Position numbers and translations under genes: made by a program. From Parietaria judaica (Eukaryota; Streptophyta; Magnoliopsida; Rosales; Urticaceae), in NCBI GenBank assembly GCA_954871525.1, contig OX940872.1, positions 12,175,180 through 12,239,179 on the forward strand: a DNA stretch of 64,000 nt, written 5' to 3'. How positions within the stretch are numbered: position 1 is the first letter of the stretch; every line of letters starts with the position of its first letter. Below the pieces are notes generated by a model. That model was given only the letters and a program-made list of their open reading frames with translations, ran no database searches and was not told the DNA's origin. This document shows, in pieces, positions 34,495-47,870 of the stretch.

Positions 34495-34902
34495 TGTTGG
34501 GTTTTCGCTTGAGATCGAAATAAACCGAAGCAAAGTACCGAAAATGGAATGAACTCACACTTTGTTTTACTCACAAAGACAAAATACAAGGAGAGAAATA
34601 AGATAATATTCGGGACAATTTTCTTTGTATTTCTCTAAAAATAAAACATACAAATTCTAGCATTTAAATAAATAAAATATAAAAACTAACCTACACTAAC
34701 GCATTCCTAAACTAACTCCTAGTCTAATGTGCCACATGCACATGACTTAACCCACTAACTCTAACTTCTAATATTAACACCGCACCACACTAATCAAATA
34801 GATAAGTGTGACTAACTAACTTTCTATCTTCATGCACTTATGTACTCCACATGCACACGTACATTAAGCCCACGACAACATTGACTAAGTTTAGATTATA
34901 TT

Positions 34903-37473
34903 GAGGCCCCAGGTCTATCCTCTGTTCGTGAATCAATAGGCAAAGAAATGTGTTTTTATCGGATATTTGTGCGTTGATTGGGCTATCTCGGTAACATTAA
35001 ATCTATTAAGTTCGATTATATATTACTATTTCCGCTCCCCACCAGTTAATCAATTATTATTTTTAGTGTCTTTGGCTATATGTCTCATACGTGAATGGTC
35101 TTACTCAGGCGATACATGATCGGAATATGTATCCTATATCGCTCGTCTCTCTCTCAACGATTGCTATTGTCACATACTCACTCAACATTGTTCCAAACAT
35201 ATAGCACATTGCGCGATTGTCGGCTTGGATCCAGTTTTCATACGGCTCCCTTGTTGTTATCGCACTCAAGGAACTAGAAACCGCAGGTCATTCATCAGTA
35301 AGAACATATCGAAATTTTTTGTATATGAGAACGATGTTGATGTTAGCTTTCCATTTAGGAAAGTTCCTTCCATGCAGAGCGTTGTTCGACAACAACGATA
35401 TGATAGGGTGCGACAAACCTAATTGACATGAATGAAAATTTTATTATAACTTATATAGGAGAATGTTTTTAGACTTTAGAAAGAGAAAACATTGCAAGGT
35501 TTTGAGGATAAACATAGAAAAAACCTTCGTTTTATTTCAAGGAAATTTAGCGACTGACACGTGGTTGCTGCTCCTAAAGCACACTAACGACGTATATATC
35601 TAAATTGAGTTTAGTCCCAACTCAATTAATTCACTGAAATCAAAATTGAGTTCCTTATGAATTAACTACCTAGCATAGCACGGTCACACAATGAATTTAA
35701 TCATCACATGCAAGAGTAACCCACGATTTTCGGTTCAGAAACTTAATACGAGCAATCACCGCCCTTAGAGGGAAAATTTAGCTGACACATGGCTGTAGAA
35801 ATACATTTGCTCACCTTATCTATAATCAGACCAGTACGGTGACTTATCAGTTGCACAACTGTAATCTCTCCTTAGAAGGCCATATTTAGCTGACACGAGT
35901 TGTTGTGCATGCATGTCGTTCTACCGGTAACATATGGACACCTTCTAATGATAACTCTTGCTATCTTGGATCTACTAATGTTTTAACCATCTAAGATAAT
36001 CACGTTTATGTAAGCTTAAGATCTCAAATAGGAATTTACATTTTAATTATTTGGAATTAAAAGAATTCCCATCGATTTACAGCTCATAATAAGTTTCTCA
36101 TTAATGACCCATTAATAAGCTTATTCCTAAGTTAGTTATATACCAAGTATATTACTAAACTATACTAAATCATATATTAATTTTGGTAGTGATAGACCGA
36201 GTTGTGTTCTCCATTCAGATGGGAGGGGTTCTAACTAGTCACCCAGACTTGGGTAGTGAACTAGCCCCACTTTTGATTCCTTCTTTCTAAAACAAGAACA
36301 CAAATCTCGAGAATTTTTCCGAAATTAATAATGAAGTTATTTATCTATTAATTATTTACTATCTAATACTTAATCAAAACCGCTCAATAAAAACCTATGG
36401 TTACATAGCCCACTATGTAACATAAACTTGTTAGGTAATTGGATTACTAATTAAATTATTACATAAGGAATATCTTATTAAAATGTTAATAATTAAATCT
36501 TTCCAAAAAGAAATTAATTATTAATTTTAATAAATTAATAAAACCAATAATTAATTTGAAATTAAATATTCACTATTAATTAATTGTGAATTTAAACAAC
36601 ACGGGAATAATAAAATAAAATAATTATTTTATTTTACCAAGGGGAAAATAAATTCTTGGTAAAATAAAATAAGGACCACACATAATCTTGGGGTCAAATT
36701 TTATTTTTTTAATTCAAATAAAATTAAAATAAATATAAAATATAAATTAAATAATCCTTATAGCCCGAATTAATAATATTGAGTTACTAATTATTTAATT
36801 TAACCTAAATTATTAATATACTTTAATTTTAAAAAAAATATGCGTGTGGGCCTATTGTCTGGCCCGTAGGCCGAACCAAACCCTAGCCGAACCTTAATGG
36901 GTTCGGTATCCTCGGGCAAGGGCCTCGCTTATTTACAGCACAATGGGCCGAAGTCGTGCAGTGCCCCTCGCCGGAACCCGCTCGAATCATTCCAGATTTA
37001 GGCTAGACTTCGTTCGAAACGTGCGCGGCTTGGAGGCGCATCGCACCAGCCCGTATACGGGCTGGTCTCCTCCCCACGTCTAGGCTCAGCCTAGTTGCTC
37101 ATGCGCGAAACTAACGAGCCCGATTTGGCTTCTGATCCATCGCAGCATCCCGGACGCGGGCTGGTCTGTGGTTTTCTGATCTGCCAGCTCAGATGTGAGC
37201 TGACCGAGCATATTCTGCGACAGGGAATTCCCAAGCGCAGCTGCGATTCAGGGGAACCCAATTCAAGTTCCGTCTTTCCTACGCATCAGCCCTAATTCAG
37301 GCTAACTGAATAACCCCGCAGTAGGGGAAAGTCCTTGCCGCATTCGTTATTCCATCTGGAAGCCAATTGGCTTCTCGAAACCCTAACCCTCTTGACAGCT
37401 TAGGATTTCGACAGTGGCCGAACCCTAGCGTATCTATCCCAAAAAGAGTCTCCGCTAACCCCATAAGAAATTA
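34903..37473. other. Repeat-derived sequence, no gene assigned
   Basis: 34903-36840 is AT-rich, with a thrice-seen word TTTAGC(T/G)GAC(A)C near 35549, 35779 and 35888. 36840-37440 is GC-richer, with many GGGCC and AACCCTAG words, similar in character to the leader of the element at 10016-10690. It is probably the decayed interior of a related non-autonomous LTR element, but no LTR pair was found. Confidence 0.35.
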
Positions 37474-37878
37474 TGGTCATTGTGATTATCACAAGGATTG
37501 ACCTTGAAAAAAATATGGATTAAAGTCCCATAACAATAACCATGTCAATACCGTCCGTGTAAAAACAAGTCATATTTAATTTCCCGATGGTGATAAATTA
37601 ATTATCTTGATTTGAATAACAATGTTTATTCTAATCTTTAAGTATTAGTAAATAATGTTCTTAACCAAAAAAATACATAAAAGCATACCTTTTTATTCCT
37701 AAAGGCTCTGACTCTGATCTTGAAGCTTTGTGCGGTTTTCTGTGTAGAAGATTCTTCCAAAAGTCTTCTGATGTATTCTCTAGGACTACGTTGCGGGGTT
37801 GCGCGGGCTCCCACTGGATAACTCTCGAACCCCGTAAACTCGAACAACTCCGAGAACAATCCCAGATCAAATTCGCAG

Positions 37879-38035
<157 letters not shown>

Positions 38036-38236
38036 TAGAGATTTCTAATTGTGAAAAGGTGTGTGTTTTCAAGGTTTCCAGGCTATCCTATTTATAGGGA
38101 ATCCCAATACAGTACAAGTCCACGATGCTCAGGACATCAACCGATTCCGATCTGATCATCTAAGCAACCCTATCGTACTATCATCAGTGACACTTAATTG
38201 ATGATTCTGATATATGTCTAGTTCCTTCAGTATGAA

Positions 38237-41024
38237 TGTTGGACATGTGTGACCTTAAACAAGATATTTATCCATTCATAAAAGATTATGACAAGTCATT
38301 GAATAAAGATGGTACTTATTATGTTAATCTTATTATAGTTTCTGGTAGAGTAAAATAGAATGTTTGTTTCCTTAGTTCATAAAGGATGCAATTATGTTAT
38401 TATTATCACAACAGAGTCAATGTGAGGAAGAATTAATAATCATAATAAATGAACTTAAAACGTCCCTGACCTTATTAACAGGGTGGGAGCCCATTAATCG
38501 TATAAGGTCATTAATGTGACTAAGTGACAATCCTATTCTGGATTATGTGTGTGTCACACTCACTAGAAGTGCATTAAGTGTGAAGTGTCTTCACACTCGA
38601 CTGGACCTGACTTCAACTCAAGAAGTTATCATATAAGACCGTCACTGATAACTTGTAGTTGAGTAACAAAATGATGATCAAATGGATATTCGTTCTAAGT
38701 CCTGAGTGGTCTCGAGTCCGAACTGCTGGCTTGATTGTTCTTTGATTTAACCGTTAAAGAACACAAGATATTACCGCTTTTCCCAACACTATTATTTTGG
38801 GAACATGATAGTCAGTAGTAAGGGTAGCTTGATCACAGACATGGGCATTCACACAACTCTCTTTAGAGTCATGATGATTCCCTTGATTGTCAATGGTGAG
38901 AAGTGAGAGATACACGTGCACAACTTATGAATCGAAACCATAAGTGGGTTACTCATAATATTACTGACTGAGTCAAGGAGGAAAATGCAATAAGAGGAAT
39001 TACGGTAAAAACCGCCTGCTCATGTGTGAATCATCAAGTAAAAGAACAATAACCCGAATTTGATTGTATCAATGGACACCCTACTGTATAAAGGAAGAAT
39101 AATATATACCATATCACTAAAAAGTGCAGCCTCGGGTCTATAGAGGAATCACTTCGAGGTTTGACGAACAACTATCAGTTCGTTGGAGCTTAAGTGATAC
39201 GGGTCCATGTTCCCCAGGATAGCTCCGTAACGGATGATACGTACGTGATTAAAATAAATTTTGGATAATGTTTAATTATTTGGCTAGATTTATAAAACTG
39301 AAAGGTCTGTGGCAGACGTCAGATAGTTTTATCGTTAGAGTGGCAAAAGTACCATATTTTGGTACACAGAATTAATTGATAAAAAGAATGTTAGAATTTA
39401 GATTTTCTATCAGCACCATTTTATTTTAAATTAAATTCTAAGTAACTTTTCTATTTGAACCAAGTCATTTCGACTTACGGTTTGTAATTTATGGATTTTC
39501 TAAGTTTATGCTCAGTTCGATAAACTATAAAATTAAATCACATGTTACGAATTTAAATGATGGTGTGGCACCATGATATTTTAATGTGTGATATTGAGAT
39601 CAGGAATTATTGATATAATTTAATTATTTGGATTTAATTATTAATAATTAATAGATTTATATTAATAAATAAAATATATATTTATATATATAATGTGTAA
39701 AATTCGAATTAGGGTTTGGTTATTTGAAACCCTAGCAAATTCGAATCATATGTTTTGGACATTCCATAGTTGCGGCATAAGTACCAAATGTTTTGATATT
39801 TTAGCAAATCCCTAAAATAAATTTAATCCATTGGATCAGTTATGATTTAATATCAACCGTTGGATTAAGATAATTGATTTTAACCCTAATAGTAATTCGA
39901 AATTGATAGCTTGGTGACCAAGCTTATGTATTTCGAATTTGGTTGATTAATTATATCCGTTGGATCGGTTTTAAGATTTAATCTTTACTGTCGGATTATA
40001 AATTAATTAATATTATATATATAATATAATATGAATTAATGAAGGGTAAAGAATTCGAATTAGGGTTTTTGTTAAAACCCTAGGGTATTTGATTTTAACC
40101 CTAATTGATTTGATCCATTGGATTGATTTGAGATTTTATTTTTTACCATTGGATCTAGATAATCATTATAAAATTCGAATTATATATATTTCGAATTAAA
40201 TTAATATGATGATAAGATTAAATATTTTGATCTTATCATGTATTTGTTATTTAATTAAATCCATAATTAATTATATCCATTGGATTTAGATGAGATTAAA
40301 TATGGACCATTGGATTGGAATAATTAATTATATTTAACTATAATAATTCGAAAAAGGGGAGGAAAAATCTCTAATTCGGTTACAGTCTGAGACCTATAGA
40401 TAGGAGGTTATTCTACACATTTTTTACACCTCTCTCTCTAGGGTTTGCGAGTTTTCTGCTTCTGATCTCTTTTTCTGGTTCGGCTTAGGAGACATTTTAT
40501 CCGGTAGCTTTATAAGAACCATCAGTTAAATTTTGTGACCCACACGCTTGGTACTTATGCCGGAAAGCCCACGCTTCGGTACGAGGAATCCAGGAGAATA
40601 TCCCGGAAGATCACGGGAGTTTCCCCTCAGCCCCCGGCGAAGCCCTGCCGAGATTCAGAGTGCGCAGCCGAGATCATCAACCGAGGTACGGCCTTATGCA
40701 TTGGGTTAATAAATGCAACCATTTAGTGCTTTCTATTTATTTCCTATTCGACTAGCTTATTAATAATGTTTATGAAATATTATATTTGTAATATTTATCC
40801 TCCTGGGTGACCGATAGTGAAGTAGTACCGCGAGGGAAGGGTGAAAAGAACCCCCATCGGGGAGTGAAATAGAACATGAGATCTTGATAAAATGGTAATT
40901 ACCCAATATCCGTGTCGTTGGGCCGGTAACAAGTTTTTCCGCTTTAAAATAATTTTGTAAATGTTACCGGGACGCCTCGGAGGTCGTGATAATGAAGTCG
41001 GGAATCAACCCCCGATTTCCAACA
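38237..41024 (+). repeat. Solo LTR S1, 2.8 kb, TSD ATGAA
   Basis: Starts TGTTGGACATGTG, ends CCCCGATTTCCAACA, and is flanked by ATGAA on both sides (38232-38236 and 41025-41029). The inside is AT-rich U3 with repeated AATTCGAATTAGGGTTT-like words. A promoter-like stretch is at about 40385-40450, and a short open frame (40535-40726) lies in the presumed transcribed leader. No retroelement protein. It is inserted into the old LTR at 37474-43588. Confidence 0.88.
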
Positions 41025-41077
41025 ATGAAGACCTTTCATACCAGATCAAACTTACCAGTGCCTGGATTGCACTATGA

Positions 41078-42704
41078 TGTTGGACATATTTTATATATGC
41101 CCTCTATTTAGATGCTAATCCTGCTTGTATAAGATTGTGGTCGTTTTCCTATGAATGAATAGTACTTATTAAATTTATGTTATATAGTTATTTTTGAATT
41201 ATACATAGATAATATTAATTCAAAGTTTGATCCATAGTTCTTTAATGTTGCTATCGTGCTTAGTCATCACAAGTAGTCTATTGTGACTATCATGAGTAAA
41301 GAACATAAATGGTCCACGGTCTAGATTAGAAATGTAAATTTCTAACGCGTGAACGACCATTGATGAACTAAATCACATTTATGTGATGATATATTATTGG
41401 ATCATAGTGTTGTCCATGCACTGTTAAGCTTATCAACTATCAAGTGTCTTTATATAGGACGGACTAGACTCACATCCGAAATTATCAAATAAGTCTGTCA
41501 CTTATGATAGTACGATAGGGTCACTTAGATGATCATATAGGAATAGGTTGATGTCCTGAGAATTGTAAACTTGTACGGTTCAACTTATATGATCTTTGAT
41601 TTAATCGTTATAGAGTACATCTTTGTACTCCTAATACCTTTATTTTGGGATTAGACGATTGACCAGATAAGTTGCACAATAGCAGATATGGACAATATCT
41701 TTGTGATATTCTTATTGTGATTCCTGGAAACAAACAAGTACTCATGATCAACTCATAAGATTCATCGTCTTATGAGTGAGTAGTTTGTACGGATCACAAG
41801 AATAAGATAGTGTCATAAAAAACGGCAGAACGATAATGATCACCCTTTTGATGAGTATCATAATAACACTAAACCTAGCATACTAGAAATATGTTTCAAT
41901 CGATGGAAACCTGTGTTCAGGAAGATAATTATCATACACACTTGAGAGTTCAACCGACAACTATAGTGGAATGCAATCGAGGTTGGTAAAAGTTTATGCT
42001 TTTATCGTAGCTCGAGTGTGTACGTCCATTACTCCCCTTTGTAGCTCCATAAATGATGACATCGCAATCATATTCAAATGTGTCACTTGAATGGATACTA
42101 CAATAAGACTCGGTTCGTGATTATTGTCACGAATTAGTGATTACCCTAACTAGTGGCAAAAGTACCAAAGTTTGCAATGCCAGTGAAACTGTAAAAATAT
42201 GATTGAATTTAATCCTAATACATCCCTAGGGTTTTGAGAAATTAAATTTTGGTACAGTTATCTTTTTGAATCGTGTCAATCTGACAGACGGTTTGAGATT
42301 TATGATAATAAGAGTTTTTTGGTCTTAGACTAATAATGACACTGTTATTTAAATAAAAAATTAGAGAAATTAAATATTGGTATTTATCCTGAAATATTTA
42401 TAGAGAGAATAATTAAATTTAAAATCGATTTATATTTATATAAGAAATTCAATTTTAATAAATAAATCTTGAAAAATAAAAGTTTGATTTATTAAATCTT
42501 TTAGGGTTTTTTCAGAAAAGATTTAAATTGGATATATTCTTTATTTGATTTAATCAAATCTTTTTGTGAATATCTCCAAGTAAATAGAGAAAATCTTTCA
42601 TATTTGGTTGAGAGATTTTTTCTAAAGTGGTTGGGCATTTCCCTATAAATATGGTAACCTAGAAACCACACAACACACACTATACAATAATACCTTTAGA
42701 GAAA

Positions 42705-42739
<35 letters not shown>

Positions 42740-43263
42740 CTCTCTCTCCCCCCCCCCTCTCTCTCTCTCTCAGTTTCTGCAAAATTATCTAGGCTTCTCT
42801 CATGGATTTTTTTGATTTAGGGCTTAGGGTTCTATCCGGTGGGAGCCCAAACCTCCTGGCGACGTAGTCCTGGAGAATACATCAGAAGACTTCTGGAAGC
42901 ATATTCTTTACAAAAATCGCAGGAAGGCTTGAAGAACGCAGCCAGAAATCTTCTCAAAGAATCACGATTCGTGTTAGAAACTTCAGGTAAAAGGTACACG
43001 TTATTGAGACTATTAATTAAGATTATTTATTAATACTCATGGCTCAAAATTAAAATCAAGAACGAGTTAAATAAATTAAAATAATTAATTCATCACAATG
43101 GGGAAAATTAATTGTAAATTGATTTTGAAACAGACGGTTTGTCAGGGTTATTGGTAACCTGGTAAAAAATTTAAAGGTCAAACTGTGTGACTTAATCAAT
43201 GAATACAATTTCTTACGAGTCGGCGCGAACGATTTTGGTCAATGTCTACAGCCACGACTGACA
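41078..43263 (+). repeat. Solo LTR S2, 2.2 kb, TSD TATGA
   Basis: Starts TGTTGGACATATT, ends CGACTGACA, and is flanked by TATGA (41073-41077 and 43264-43268). Removing it restores alignment of the flanks with the relative near 46560-46600. TATA-like CCCTATAAATATGG at about 42640-42653 precedes a pyrimidine-rich leader with CT, TA and C runs (42706-42771). Confidence 0.82.
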
Positions 43264-43588
43264 TATGACCCGGTAATAGATCACCATAAATTTGATTAAG
43301 TTTATCAATGGTCGTTCACGCCTTAGAGATTCTCATTTCCATGGACCTTTTTAAGTTCTTTATTTGTGATTATCAAACCTACTCACATAGATTACTGTGA
43401 TGATTTATCCAAGAGCAAAATTAAAGAACTAAGGATCGAACATTCAATTCATTTTCTCTATAAATAATATGAGATGACTATATAATATTAACATTAATAA
43501 GAACCATTCATTCCAAGGATAACGACCATAATATTGTACAAGCGAGATTAGCATCTGAATAGAGGGCATACTTAAAATATGTCCAACA

Positions 43589-44183
43589 AATTCCTTGTCT
43601 TGGCTAAGCTCAGGGGTGTTCTTGACGGTTCCTTGTGATTTTTCTTCCTTGGCGAGCTCCTATAGCGGCGGATAACCTTAAAAAAAGGGTAGATCGGGCC
43701 CGAACCTTGTCGCTTATCGTTGAGTATCAAGTCCCACGTAGTTCAGAGTTAGTAATAAATGGATGACTCACGATGTGGTATGGCTCGTCGGAGATGCCAA
43801 TGTTGGCGGTGCGGGGGTGACCTTTTCCAGTTGCGAGGGTAATACCGGTAAGGGTGTCGTTGTAAACGACACAGGTGTAGGCGAGCTCATGTCCCTAGGG
43901 CTTTGACCGCCGAGGGTAGTATTTGCAGATGCCAAGAGAATATCACGCAAATCGTATAACTATGTCGAACAACTTTTTTGGCTAACTCAATCCCTCTCAA
44001 GTATCAGCTCTATTTGATCACTCATGTCGAGCCTTTAGTTGTGGCGAAGACCATGACCTAGGCGAGGACCAGGAGGGGGTAAATTTCTAGAGAGTGAAAG
44101 AAGAAAGAGAAGCTCTGGATAAAGTTGTGAGAGAATGTAAGAAATGCGGAGGAGAATGGTTCTATTTATACGTAAATGAGGTA
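43589..44183. other. Unassigned sequence between LTR copies
   Basis: Moderately GC-rich; a short open frame on the minus strand at 43768-43950 is Pro/Thr/Ser-rich with no recognisable domain. A minus-strand TATA-like CGTATAAATAG lies near 44162-44173, so this may be another element leader. It continues at 46904 beyond the S3 insertion. Confidence 0.35.
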
Positions 44184-44421
44184 ACAACTGTTGGGTGTCT
44201 GATTCCAAGGAATCCCTACTGATTGATTATCGATCACCCTATGGGTGTGTAGGGTAACCTTTGAAAAATATTTTGCATGGATTAGAGTCCCATACCAATA
44301 ATCCCAATACCCTATCCGACTCATAGGATTCAAAAATCAATCTTCTAGTCAATGATATCCAATTTTCAAATTAATTGAGCCTTTGAGTATTCATAAAAAA
44401 TTAATCTATCAATAAATAATA

Positions 44422-44951
44422 GAGAAATGACTCTTAATAGCCAAATTGAAACGTTTTATTAGCCAAATAGCCAACCTTTCCTTTTTCTTAGCAAAATAAT
44501 CAAATTGATGAGGTGGCTATTTAATAACATATTTTATACCTATAATACCCTTTTAACATATTAACGTGTATTAACTAAGTTAATTTGTTTAAAAATAAAA
44601 AAAAATTATTTTTAAACAAATTAACTTAGTTAATACACGTTAATATGTTAAAAGGGTATTATAGGTATAAAATATGTTATTATAACAACTGATTTCATTT
44701 TTAAACAAATTAACTTAGTTAATACACGTTAATATGTTAAAAGGGTATTATAGGTATAAAATATGTTATTATACAAGTAAATATTATTATTTTTAAACAA
44801 ATTAACATAGTTAATACACGTTAATACAAGGTTAATACGGTCTTTCGTGATTTATTAATGTGGTTGATTGGCTATATGGCAATATTAATTAAAACATTGG
44901 CTATTTGGCTAATTAGTTTTTGAAGTTGGGTTGTTTGGCTATAACTCCCTT
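44422..44951. mobile_element. MITE nested in S3, TSD AAATAATA
   Basis: Inverted ends with the shared words TATAGCCAAA/AATAGCCAAA and TTAGCCAAATAGCCAA; the 8-mer AAATAATA flanks it on both sides (44414-44421 and 44952-44959). It is non-coding. The interior contains three copies of a unit around TTAATACACGTTAATA, the first forming a palindrome (about 44555-44660), with direct copies near 44700 and 44795. An 8-bp TSD suggests hAT; a 9-bp Mutator site with one mismatch is also possible. Confidence 0.7.
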
Positions 44952-45203
44952 AAATAATATTGCGTAACTTTTTAGACGATTCTGTTGCGTAACTCTGATC
45001 TTTATTCTGATCTCGGTTCTTTGTGTTCTGGAGTTTCTGGGAATTTTCTTGGTTGAATCTCGAAGATAGTTCTCACGAGTCTTCCGATGTATACTCCGGA
45101 TCTACGTCGCTGGGATGTGTGGGTTCCCACTGAATAGAAACCTAAACCCTAATTCGAATTTTCTCTGAATAATACATCAGAGAAAATCGCAGAAACTATG
45201 TGG

Positions 45204-45234
<31 letters not shown>

Positions 45235-45470
45235 GAGAAATCTAAGAGTGTGAGTGTGTGTTATTTTGGTTTCAGGTGTTTCCTATTTATAGGGAATGGC
45301 CTAACCGTTTTGAGAAAATTTCTCAACCAACTGTGAGATATTCAACTACTTGAAGACATTCACTCTAAGATTTGATTTAAATAAATCAAATAAAAAAAAA
45401 ATCCAAATCAAATCTTTTCGGAAAATACCCTAAAAGATTTAAAAAATCAAACCTTTATATATTCAAAGAT

Positions 45471-45630
45471 TTAATTTCAAATGCATAAATATAATTCATA
45501 ATTATTATTCGATATCTCTCTTTAAATATTTTAGGTATAAATACAAATATTTAATTTCAAATGCATAAATATAATTCATAATTATTATTCGATATCTCTC
45601 TTTAAATATTTTAGGTATAAATACAAATAT
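45471..45630. repeat. Perfect 80-bp tandem duplication
   Basis: 45471-45550 and 45551-45630 are identical as read by eye, within the U3 of solo LTR S3. Confidence 0.93.
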
Positions 45631-46903
45631 TTAATTTCTCTAATTTACGATTTAAATAATAGTGTCCTATTCATAAATATCAAACCGTCTGTCAGAATGA
45701 CACGATTAAAAGAAATATTTATATCACGATTTGATTTCCTACAACACTAGAGTTGTCCCAAAAATAAATTCATTATATTTTTTATCATTTCTGTTTTGAC
45801 TAAAAGTTTGTTACTTTTGCCACTTTAGGGTAATCGTGATTTTCATGTAACCAAGTTACAAATCATATTTGATCGATTCTATTCTATGTACTAAGAATAA
45901 TTTAATTTGTGATTTTGATCTTATTGAGCTACAAATGGAACAAATGGACACATGTACTTAAGCTTCGGTGAAAATGAAGAGTTTTCACGAACTTCGGTTA
46001 CATTTCCACTATAGTCCGAAGCTAGACTCTTAAGTATGCGGTAATTATATCTTCCTGACTTAGGAGTCCATTTGATACAGTCAAAATGTATCAGAATCCA
46101 AGTTTTCGTATTATTATGATTCTCGTCTTACTAGGGCTGATCTCCGTAATCCCGTTTAGATGACACTACCTTTGTTTCCATGATTATTGCAAAGTTATTC
46201 ACCTAACGGTTTATGAAGTCGTTAGGATCTGGATGAGTACTTCTTAGCTTCTCACAAATCACAAAAAAGGAAATCATAAAGTTATTATCCGTATCTGAAG
46301 TCACGCAGTTTACTACGGCCAACCTTCCGATCCTAAAATAAAAGTGTTAGGGATACTTGATTTTAAACTAAAATGATTAAATCAAAGAACGTTTAAGTTA
46401 AACCGTATAGACCCATACTACCTTAGGACATCAACTGATTCTATCTGACCATCGTTTTGACTTATTTACTAACTGTCATTGACGGATTGACGCATTCAAA
46501 GTAAGTCTTGCCCGTACAATATGAAGACACTTCATACTTGACTACTCTCAAGGGTACGGACCGACAGTATGATCCGGTAATAGATCATCACCTGATTCTG
46601 ATTGAGTTCATCAATAATTCTTACCGATTATCATATCCCGTTAATAATCTGAACTAAGGACATATTATATTGTGTATGTCAAACCTCCTCACTTAGACCA
46701 GTGTGATGACTAAATACACAATTACAAAAATATAACAACTATGGAATCAAAACTTTCATTAAATTCATAAAAGAAAAACTAAAACAGAATTGTCATTGAT
46801 AAGTCATAAACCTAATCTTTAAAGAAGTCAACATCATGATCTTATACAAGTGACATCAACATCTGATTATAGGGCATACTAATCAAGTACGTCCAACAAC
46901 AAC

Positions 46904-47458
46904 TTCTCCTTGAATCAGAGGAATAAATCGAGAATATCCTTCCTTGGTTACCAAGAAAGAAATGGGCCTAGTCTTGTCAGGGGGCCTGGTCGCGGCTCCT
47001 TGTTGTGGCGAGGTGCTCGTCGGTTGCTTGTAGCTCGTCTGTAGTGTCTTTCAGGTAAATCAAGGGCTTTAACTTCTTCGTCTTTTCGGCTCCGTCCCTC
47101 GCCAAATACATGGGTCTTGGGCCTTTGTTCTTCAACTTCGTCGGTGGGCTTTGACTTTCACTAATGGGCTTTGACTTTCGCAAATAAGGCCCAATTTTTA
47201 TATGTCTCAAAAAATACACGTAACAAATGTATTTAAATCTGAAAATTAAGATACCAACATGTTTGTTTTGTTATATTTTGTTATGAAGCCATGTAAGTTT
47301 GAAAAACTATCTTTTTTATATTATAATATTTCAGTTTTATTAATTTAAATACTTTTAATATGCCAATAACTTGAAACGTCCAAAACCCAAAACAAAAACT
47401 TGCTAACTCACAAAATGATTTAAGATAAAATTCAAAATGAAGCACAAATTCAAAATAT
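46904..47458. other. Intergenic region upstream of NOP2
   Basis: 46904-47220 continues the unassigned sequence at 43589-44183; a minus-strand open frame here has no recognisable domain. 47221-47458 is AT-rich promoter-distal sequence. Confidence 0.4.
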
Positions 47459-47530
47459 TGGGCCGTAATAATATAGTTAAAAATTTAAAAGGCCCAAAAA
47501 ATATGAAGCCATAAACCTGTTAAACCCTAA
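47459..47530 (+). promoter_or_regulatory. Telo-box and site II elements of the NOP2 promoter
   Basis: TGGGCC at 47459-47464 and GGCCCA at 47491-47496 (site II type), and the telo-box AAACCCTAA at 47522-47530, about 340-410 bp before the ATG. This pairing is known from promoters of plant ribosomal-protein and ribosome-biogenesis genes, which fits the product. A TC-repeat leader (47637-47657) follows. Confidence 0.75.
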
Positions 47531-47870
47531 CCAAGCTTCACTCACTTCTCATCCTCTCCCGCCAAGGGTACTCTCGCCATTTCATCGCTCCGCCTCCGCC
47601 GACTGTTCTCGCCGCCGTCTCCTTCTCCGGTTGATACATCTCTCTCTCTCTCTCTCTAACCTCGCCTGAGCCTCCATTTCGCGGCGAGTCTTGCGAGCTT
47701 CGGTGTTGAGAGTTTCAGTTTGTTTTTTAATCGTTAATCGTTGGTGCTTCACTCAGTTTGCTCTCTGGAGATTGTTTGTGGCCATTTTCGTTTGGGAAAT
47801 TTGCTTCTGAGAATGCCATAGTTGGTGTTGCGAAGCTTGACTTTTATTTGTGTGTCCAACAGCTTGATTG

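Larger units (their letters stand above)
33168..34902 (-). mobile_element. Gag-only Copia derivative (TR-GAG-like), 1.7 kb
   Basis: The right side holds a nearly complete 5' LTR (34495-34902) with the perfect primer site ATTGGTATCAGAGC (34481-34494). The left side holds a partial 3' LTR (33168-33320) ending in CTAACA beside the PPT (rc of TTCTCCCCTAATC). Between them is only gag; protease, integrase, RT and RNase H are absent. The right LTR lacks its last few bases, so no TSD could be found. LTR elements reduced to gag have been described in plants as TR-GAG. Confidence 0.78.
44189..46898 (-). repeat. Solo LTR S3, 2.7 kb, TSD ACAAC
   Basis: On the minus strand it starts TGTTGGACGTAC and ends CACCCAACA; ACAAC flanks it on both sides (44184-44188 and 46899-46903). 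It shares U3 words with S2 and the old LTR in inverted orientation. The minus-strand TATA (CCCTATAAATAGG) is near 45279-45291, and (GA)n lies in the leader at 45201-45239. It carries a MITE at 44422-44951 and a perfect tandem duplication at 45471-45630. Confidence 0.88.

Noticed and set aside
35095..35426. Three overlapping plus-strand frames of 60-69 codons
   Set aside because: No domain similarity, and they disagree in frame.
37378..37392. Telomere-like AAACCCTAACCCTC
   Set aside because: Only about two telomere units; such words are common in plant promoters and LTRs.
41078..43588. A 2.5-kb element with about 350-bp terminal inverted repeats
   Set aside because: The right-hand inverted copy is better explained as the continuation of the older inverted LTR, because a TATGA target duplication and the alignment to S3 place the end of S2 at 43263.
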